This document shows positions 57,054 to 64,000 of a DNA stretch of 64,000 bases, in pieces. The stretch is from Polytrichum commune (lineage: Eukaryota; Streptophyta; Polytrichopsida; Polytrichales; Polytrichaceae), in contig OX485805.1 in the NCBI GenBank assembly GCA_950295325.1, positions 13,302,501-13,366,500 on the forward strand, written 5' to 3'. Below the pieces are notes generated by a model. That model did not search any database and had not been told where the DNA came from. It worked only from the letters and a program-made list of their open reading frames with translations. A program made the position numbers and the translations under genes. Position 1 is the first letter of the stretch. Each line of letters begins with the position of its first letter.

Positions 57054-60000
57054 GGATTGCCTTCATTGGCATGTACTTCCTGCCCTTAATTCTCTAATGC
57101 ATCCCTCATTTCATTGCAAGGTTATCACAAATCCTCAAACCTTTGAGATTAATCTCTTCTTCATCTACTGAGAGGATCTTAATCAATGAACGGGGAGAAG
57201 CGACCGCTAGATTACAGATGAACCAGTTGAAGTTCAAAACTTCAGGAAAATTACCCATCATTTTAGAATAATTAATGGAATATACCTTAAATCAATAATA
57301 AAGAAAAACCAAAAGATCACAACATGTAACCGATTGGACTTGGATACAGTAGGGTTTTGATCAATTATGCCCAAAAATCTCCTCGGGCACTGATCTTGTT
57401 CAGCTGAGATTGGACTTCATAAGTTAGAAAGGTACTTATATATATAATTGAAGTATGAAATTATATGTTCTATGATGTATATAATATCTAATATATTGGT
57501 TTATTGCTAAGTAAGTAATTTAAGACTTCTCAAATATTAAGATATTATCAATTTAAAATATATACTAATTAGTAATTCAATTTTAAATGTATGAAATTTA
57601 TCACATAATTAACATATGAAATACTAAAATTTAGGATGTAGGGTTTAGAGAAGCTAGATTAAACCTATATTAGGCATTGTGAGGATACAACCGGTTATCA
57701 ATTTGTTATCAAATGGTTGTCACATGCGAATGATGAGAATGCATGGTTTGTCATGATGTTTGTTGAGTTGTTATGATGTGGAATAGAGTGGAAAACTTAA
57801 TTGTTGTTGTTGTTTGTTTGTTTGTTTGTTTGTTTTAAAAATAAATTTTAAATTTTAAATAATAATAATTATTATTATTTTGAAATTATTATTCACAACA
57901 ATCACTTCAATCTTCACGATGTGAGTATGTCTTGAGCTACGTAGTAGTGTGATAACTTTTATTTGATATTTTCAACATTTATGTTTGAGTTTATTTTCAC
58001 AACTTGAATGAATGAAGGAGTCTCATAGTGCCGGCTTACTTAGTAGATGCTATTCAACGACTTCAAAATATTAAGGTGATGACTTCTGATGAGGTGAGTT
58101 CATTAAATGTTTGGGTTTATTAGTTATGCATAAATTAGATTCAAATGTGAATTTTGGATTGGGTTATTTTGTCGTTTAACCTTAGAATTTTGACGTTGTT
58201 TTTAATGAGATATTAAACAACATTTACTATTGGGTCCCCCTTCATCATATGAACCAAGATCATCGGCAAAAAATGGGCAGGAGAAACTAGAAAATACGGT
58301 GCAAAATCATATAAGGTCAAATGAATATGACGTAAGCAAGCTGAAGGAGGAGATAAAAGAAATTGAAAGATGAAATAAAAGAACTATGAGAGAAAATAAA
58401 AAAGAAGAAAGAACAGTGAAGAATATTGCCCATGCTTCGGGATCAAAAATGAGAAAAAACCTTGAACAGAAGTTGTAGTTCGTACGCCAATAAATAATAA
58501 GCTATGATCAATAGATAATTAGCTTTTGGCAAGAAATAAACATGGTTTGGTATGTGTGAGAAACGTTGACATCGGTAACTATATAATTTTAGAATAAATC
58601 ATGATATCACTATATTCGTTAATTTAAGACTTTCTCTTGTCTCAAATTAATATATGGACCACAACAACATGGTCTAATGTTTGGGTCGTCCTACCTAAAC
58701 CATCTTGATATGAGTTGTTAATTGGGTTCTTGATATGAACACCCGCTTCAAAGTATTTGCATCTTACAACATTCTCCAATATCTGTGTGATTTTATCCAT
58801 GTTCTTATATTTGTAACTGTCTCAAAATGCCGAAAAAATCCCAAATTAACGAATATAGTGATTGATATGTGAAATGATTATTGTGTACTCTACTATGTTT
58901 ACTTGTTCCTTAGGATATATATATATATATAATTATTTATTGTGTTGAGCTGGTCAATTGATTTCCTTATGAAACTTGGTATGAAATTTATGATTAATTA
59001 AGCTAAAATAAAATAATAAATATTATGTAAGAAGAAGATTTATGAGTATTCCGATATCCGATGTGACTACATCGCAAAATGATGAAATGAATGGAATAAA
59101 CGATGCTTATTACTGAAAATTATTTTTGACTTAGTCAATTCACCTCCATAAGGTAAAATTCATTTTCACAAGTGTCTTTCAACTTTACTATATCTACAAT
59201 AAATGAGATGCTTGAATAAAATGTTGACGGTTATTATATTTTTGGAAAAAAAAATTCAACCACCTCCGACTTCAATCAATCCCATCTTTGGTTGAATAAC
59301 TCAATTCTTAGTTTATTTTATAAATTTTAGTGATAATAATTCTTAAGAAAGGTGAGGTTGTTGTATTCATTTAATATAAATAATTTTTATAGTTAATTTA
59401 ATTCTTAATGTTTTTGTTAAATTTACACTTTAATTCCTCTTCTTTTATTGGTAGATAATAATTAGTTTTTATAAATTTTCTCATTGGTTAATGATCTTGG
59501 GGGAAAAATGACTATGGTTTCAAAAGCTTATCACAACTTGCTCTTAAATATAATTTTAGCATGTCTTATATGTGTAGCTAGATACTAAACTTATTTCGAA
59601 CACAAATAATCCTATCTCAAATTTTCAATTTTTTTGTCTAGAAGTTATCATCATTTCTATGAGACAACATTTGATTATGTATTGTTGATTTTATAGCTTC
59701 ATTTTGGCTTGCTAGAGTGTTCATTTTATATGAATTTTATATATCTAGGTAGATATTAAAATTATATTTTTAGTATAGGTAATTTTGTTTCATTTCAAAA
59801 ATCTCACATGAAATTATGGGCATTTTTATGAAAAAACTCATAAAACTTCCAATCTTCTTTAAAAAAACATTTTAAATTAAAAAGGTCATATTAGTTTTTA
59901 AGCCATCTTGTATTTAATTATAATAAAAAATTGCATTACAAGGATCTAAGTTATCTACTCTACAGCAACTACATTCAGGTTGGACTAATTAGATGTTTAG

Positions 60001-61410
60001 TATGACTAACTAGAACATTTTTATTAACAAATTTTTTTTGAATATTTGAACAATTTATTTGTGAATTAAAGGTAAGTGCAAACTAACCTTTGGCTTGGAA
60101 CCCCAAGGGATGTTTACTTTATTTTAGAACGTGCGTAGATCATCATCTAAGTTTTTTTTATATAAAAATATTTCTTGCTTGTAAGATGAATTAATCTATT
60201 TAGAGGTTGATCTTTGAAAATAATACAAAAATTTGTTTTAAAGTTGTTTCAACCTCCCTAGACTTTGTATTGTCTTGTCTGGTTCAAACGAGGCCGTTAT
60301 TAACAACAAAGACAGTGGATTATTTTCTAGTTTAGTGTCTCGGGCAGTTGGGATTTGAGAAACTATGGCCATCTATGAATTTGCTACTAGTGATGCTATT
60401 GCATAGGAATATTGATATGGAATCTTTAGAGATTGGGCCTAGGTTTTTTAATTTTTTTATAGGTGTAATCTAACTTCACATGTAGAGGGTTATGCTCATT
60501 TAGAGAGTTTGGAAGGCCTGGAAAAAAAGAACATTTATGGGATAACTTTTTTCACTGGTACTCGATTAAAAGCCCTAGCTTGAAAATCTAACTAGGAACA
60601 TAAACAAGGTGGATGAAATTTCCACCATTGATTTAGTTAGTTTGGAAAACGGGAAGTATATCCAGAAGAAAAATAGTGGGAGCCATTATGATTTTAGAGA
60701 TTCACAACTGATTGCAATGGCAAGTGAAAATGCCAATTTGGAAAATGTGGAGGGATGGGTATTAGTGTTGCTTTTGAGAGATTTTTTGAGACCTCAATTT
60801 TTTTGGTCTTTGGACAAAGAAGTTTCTAGAGATCCAAGTATTGCATGGCAATCTCACAAATAATTGTGAGATTGATGGGTTGTTTGTTTTTTCTGCGAAT
60901 GTGAGATCATTTGTTCTTTCAATAGATTACATAGTGTTCAAAGTTGGGACAAGTTCTTTTGAGCCACCCCAATCATTTGAGTGTAGAAGGGAAGAGACAA
61001 TGTACCAATTAGCACAAAGACCTAACTTTGTGTTGAACATTATTCTTTACTTTTGTTAGTGTAGTGAATGGTGAAATCATAGGGCAAATGCCATCAACTT
61101 ACAACCATGTTGACATCTCTCTACAAGGGAAGTATATTAGTGAAGACAAAGAAATAATTGGTGTGACAATCTTCCTGCATGATTTACTGGCCCTTCTCCT
61201 TGCCGTGAAGATGACCCCCTCTTCATACTCACGGAGATGAATATCTCACAAATGATCCCGTAGCTGGGACTAGGTTTTGTATACAACGTGGATGAGGATT
61301 TGCAAGAAGGAGCACGGATGGACTTGTGCTGGTGTGTACGAGAATGTCACTGAGCATGCATTTGCCACAGGGTGCAAGAATGATTGATGTGGACTATGGG
61401 TGAGAGCAAC
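57054..61410. other. Very AT-rich intergenic region, no gene recognised
   Basis: Contains a TTGT tetranucleotide run (57800-57834), AT microsatellites (near 58918-58931) and long poly-A/T tracts. Two adjoining plus-strand frames (60609-60863 and 60841-61059) are the only ones with a fairly protein-like composition, but I recognise no family and they could be remnants of a decayed element or gene. Confidence 0.45.
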
Positions 61411-61654
61411 AAGGAGGCGACAATCTTAACCTTTGAATGCTTTTAGCATGTCCATACTCATAGAGTGTTCATTCTTTGTTATTGGATGATACGAATTCTT
61501 AATCAAACCGTTTTCAAGTTATTTTGTGTGGGTGTTGAGAAAAACAACCTTGCAAACCAACAAGCTACCAGAATCTACAAAAAAAAGTCACAACATGACG
61601 ATCTATATTGGAGAAGTCCAACCAAGATTGTCATGTTCAAATAAGAAGATGGTT
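61411..61654. repeat. Direct repeat, left copy (pair with 63422-63665)
   Basis: Collinear with 63422-63665 over about 240 bp (CAATCTTAACC, TTTTCAAGTTATT, TGTGTGGGTGTTGAGAAAAA, GAGAAGTCCAACCAAGATTG). Similarity ends at ATGGTT, after which the copies differ completely. Confidence 0.75.
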
Positions 61655-63421
61655 CAACTCGCATGAATTGATCAGATCAAATAGTGGAATACACGATATA
61701 AGCTCCTATTTAAATGCCCACAGCAATCTAAGCTCCTATCAGGTCTTGGAATTGTGCGTTGTTGATCAGGTGAGCGCGGGATTCAGCTGATCTATTTGTG
61801 AGGTAGCTACTTTTTGTGCATGTGACTAGGGGAGTGAAGATTTTTGGTTTTGGCTGCACAAAAACCCAGAGCTATTCATTTCTACTCTTCAGCACAAATT
61901 CTTTTGAATTCGACCAAATCCTTGGGATGTGTTATGCCACAATCGCACGCTTCTGATGTTCCTCATCGTCCTTGCAATCTTCTTTGCGGGTTTTTGTTAG
62001 GTGTAACCTCGTCCTAGACGTAATTTAGAATTTTCAGGGTTTTCTCCGAGGTAGTGATTTGCTCGTAGCAGGTTTGCTTTTGATGTTTGTCTGCACAGGG
62101 AAGATCGTACCCGTAGAATAACATACAACACAATGGTAGAATTGTTGCCCAAAAACAATTATTTTGTGTAAAACCAGACAACACTCTAGGGTGTCGTCCG
62201 GCACCAATGCAGGGTTAGTTACCTGGGGAATGAGCTCTCTCAGGAGTGTGGCAGGTTTGTGTCGTGAAGTCACTACAAACTTGTCCTTGTGTTAGGTATA
62301 ATTCAGCAGAATGAGTCGTGCAGCAAGAATAACACATAATTGATATTCAAAAGGTTGTATTTGGTCTGTTTGAAGTCCCACTCTCTCTCGCATAGTCGTA
62401 TCCTATCATTGCAAACGTTAGTGCAAAAACCTATGTCACGTCACAGTTCCTTAGGCTCATGTCTTCAAAAAAACCAACCTCTCCATAAGAAAATTGGAAA
62501 AAGTTGACATCGAAAGTCGCACTCGAACAACAAACTGTAGTTTTCTTGCCTTCGAGAGCCATGAGATGCTGGCAAGTTATGATCAAATTCTTAAACTGTT
62601 TGCCCCAACTATCCTTCTCTCAACCAATAGGTAGCCGGATTAGCTGTGCAACTGCTTCAAATAAGCAATGTCCACAATCCCAATCCAGAAGGTGATGCAG
62701 AAGTCTACTTTCTCAAATCTCAGACAGTGAAACATCTTCTCGCCAACCACCAAGGTGTATCCAATGGTCATTGAGCGAAAGGGCTAGAATATATAGCGTC
62801 CTGAATCTGTAAACCGAAGGCCTTCTAAAGTCTTCTTCCACTCCTTGGATGGTTGCCAATCCTGTATAATGTATGCATATATTCTACACAAGAGACAGAA
62901 ACTAGAGTTTGTCAAGTTTAGGATGTCAAAATCAAGATTGGCATGGTTTTCCACAGATATCAAACACCAGAGCAGTGTTCCACTTGGACTTCAAGGCTAA
63001 GTCTTCATTCCCTAGAACTTGAGAGAGTGCTTTCTCTCAAGTTTTGTGACTCTACACTTAGAGTATCACTTTAATTTTGTCAAAGGTATGACGAAGACCA
63101 AATTATGAAGACAACAGCTGCAGCAATTCTTCACACAGCAAGTACCACATGCCAAGAACGTTCTCGCTACTAGTAATGTCATGTGCGCTAAATTTGTACA
63201 ATGAGTGACACTATCAGCTTCTCAACTTGTCTTCATGCACTGAAAATCCACTACACCCTTCACTATAAACCTGGATAAATGCAATCAAGTCATCTTGTTT
63301 TCTCTTATCAACTATGCCCATTTATCAGGACAGATGAAATTGCAAACGTTGGACTTCAATTGAATACGACACTTTAGGCTGGCATAAGATATGACTCTCA
63401 GATGCATCTCCATGTGGCGAC
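61655..63421. other. Spacer between direct repeats, no gene recognised
   Basis: Contains one arm (about 62252-62330) of an inverted repeat whose partner lies at about 63925-64000. No coding feature is supported. Confidence 0.45.
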
Positions 63422-63665
63422 GAGGAAGCGTCAATCTTAACCCTTAAATGCTTTTAGAATGTCCGATCCATACTCACAGTGTGTTCACTCTTTTGTATTG
63501 GATAATACGAAATCTCCATCAAACTGTTTTCAAGTTATTCTGTGTGGGTGTTGAGAAAAACAACCTTGCAAAACAACAACCTACCAGTATCTACCAAAAA
63601 GTCACAGCACGATCTATATTGGAGAAGTCCAACCAAGATTGTCAAGTTCAAATAAGAAGATGGTT
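63422..63665. repeat. Direct repeat, right copy (pair with 61411-61654)
   Basis: See the left copy. Distance between copies is about 2.0 kb. Termini are not TG...CA, so LTR status is not supported. Confidence 0.72.
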
Positions 63666-63924
63666 GGCCAAGTGGATAGAGCTCGAGGCATGCACTGAAG
63701 CTCGAATGTCATGGCAGGTTTATCCATAACCATGTTCAGTAGACAAACGAAGTGGGAGTAATTGAATGCGCTAATATACACGATAAGTATCCTCCATGGT
63801 CACCATTTTCTCCCCCATGCCACAAGCACGGTGATACATGAAACTCTAAATTTGTGAAGAAAGTGCAGCATGTGCAAGTAAAGATGCATCTTCCTTACTG
63901 AGTATCCAAACTTGTATTATTCTT

Positions 63925-64000
63925 TCTGCACGACTCATTCTGCCGAATTATACCTCACACAAGGAGACATTTGTAGTGACTTCACAACACAAACTTTCTA
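63925..64000. repeat. Inverted repeat arm (pair with ~62252-62330), runs to window edge
   Basis: The minus strand reads TTTGTGTTGTGAAGTCACTA and later AATGAGTCGTGCAG, matching 62252-62330 in order. The arm may continue beyond the window. Confidence 0.65.

Noticed and set aside
60609..61059. Two adjoining frames as a real gene
   Set aside because: Composition is plausible, but there is no recognised motif, no clear splice join and a repeat-rich setting. Left as unassigned.
63661..63735. tRNA-like sequence (A box TGGCCAAGTGG)
   Set aside because: B-box similarity is weak and no cloverleaf with paired acceptor ends can be drawn. At most an old SINE head.
1..64000. CRISPR arrays, bacterial operons, ribosomal RNA genes
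   Set aside because: No regularly spaced short repeats and no rRNA-like segments. Intron-containing genes and plant transposons show a eukaryotic nuclear origin.

Overview
The window is nuclear DNA of a streptophyte, meaning a land plant or a close charophyte relative. The evidence is plant-type intron-containing genes (mitochondrial ribosomal protein mL43, a DNAJC14-like J/Jiv90 chaperone, a TMEM205-domain protein), PIF/Harbinger- and Stowaway-type MITEs, a tRNA-derived SINE, and Ty1/copia and Ty3/gypsy elements in AT-rich, gene-poor sequence. I cannot name the species. The low gene density suggests a large genome.

Layout. 1-9.7 kb holds no gene: a PIF/Harbinger-type element with TTA target duplications (1431-2508), a small inverted-repeat element (5412-5636), a long foldback element with a Stowaway MITE nested in one arm (6157-7312), and a 5'-truncated SINE tail with a 12-bp target duplication (8686-8750). 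9.7-17.4 kb is the first gene cluster: mL43 (+, three exons), a small hydrophilic protein that is probably mitochondrial (-), and a TMEM205-like membrane protein (-, three exons). 18.2-22.1 kb carries an AACCGGTT-rich palindrome, a 191-bp tandem repeat and a decayed inverted copy of it. 27.0-33.2 kb is a nine-exon J-domain/Jiv90 membrane chaperone gene (-). 33.7-41.2 kb is MITEs and a decayed dispersed repeat family.

The centrepiece is 41,635-51,505: a 9.9-kb Ty3/gypsy-type retrotransposon on the minus strand, inserted cleanly (4-bp ACTT duplication) into the RNase H end of a decayed copia element. Removing the insert and one ACTT rejoins the copia reading frame. Its order is gag - (in-frame UAG) - protease - DNA cytosine-5 methyltransferase - reverse transcriptase - RNase H - integrase - PHD finger. 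Three things stand out. (1) The methyltransferase lies inside pol and retains recognisable motifs I, IV, VI, VIII, IX and X. (2) The terminal repeats are split, A1-internal-B1-A2-B2, as in PAT-like elements or a permuted two-LTR circle, although the enzyme is a DD35E integrase. (3) The sequence just downstream of the 5' repeat is a perfect 16-nt complement to the inside of the same repeat, which predicts Tf1-like self-priming rather than tRNA priming. The A repeats differ at one base in 432 as compared by eye, yet pol has several stops and a frameshift, so this copy may have been mobilised in trans.

51.5-64 kb continues with the copia 3' end, a full-length SINE with a 12-bp target duplication, two more TTA-flanked MITEs, and a long AT-rich stretch ending in paired direct and inverted repeats. 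I recognise no gene there. The host genes show no functional linkage to one another. The retroelement genes form a single replication unit whose extra domains (methyltransferase, PHD) point to interaction with host chromatin.
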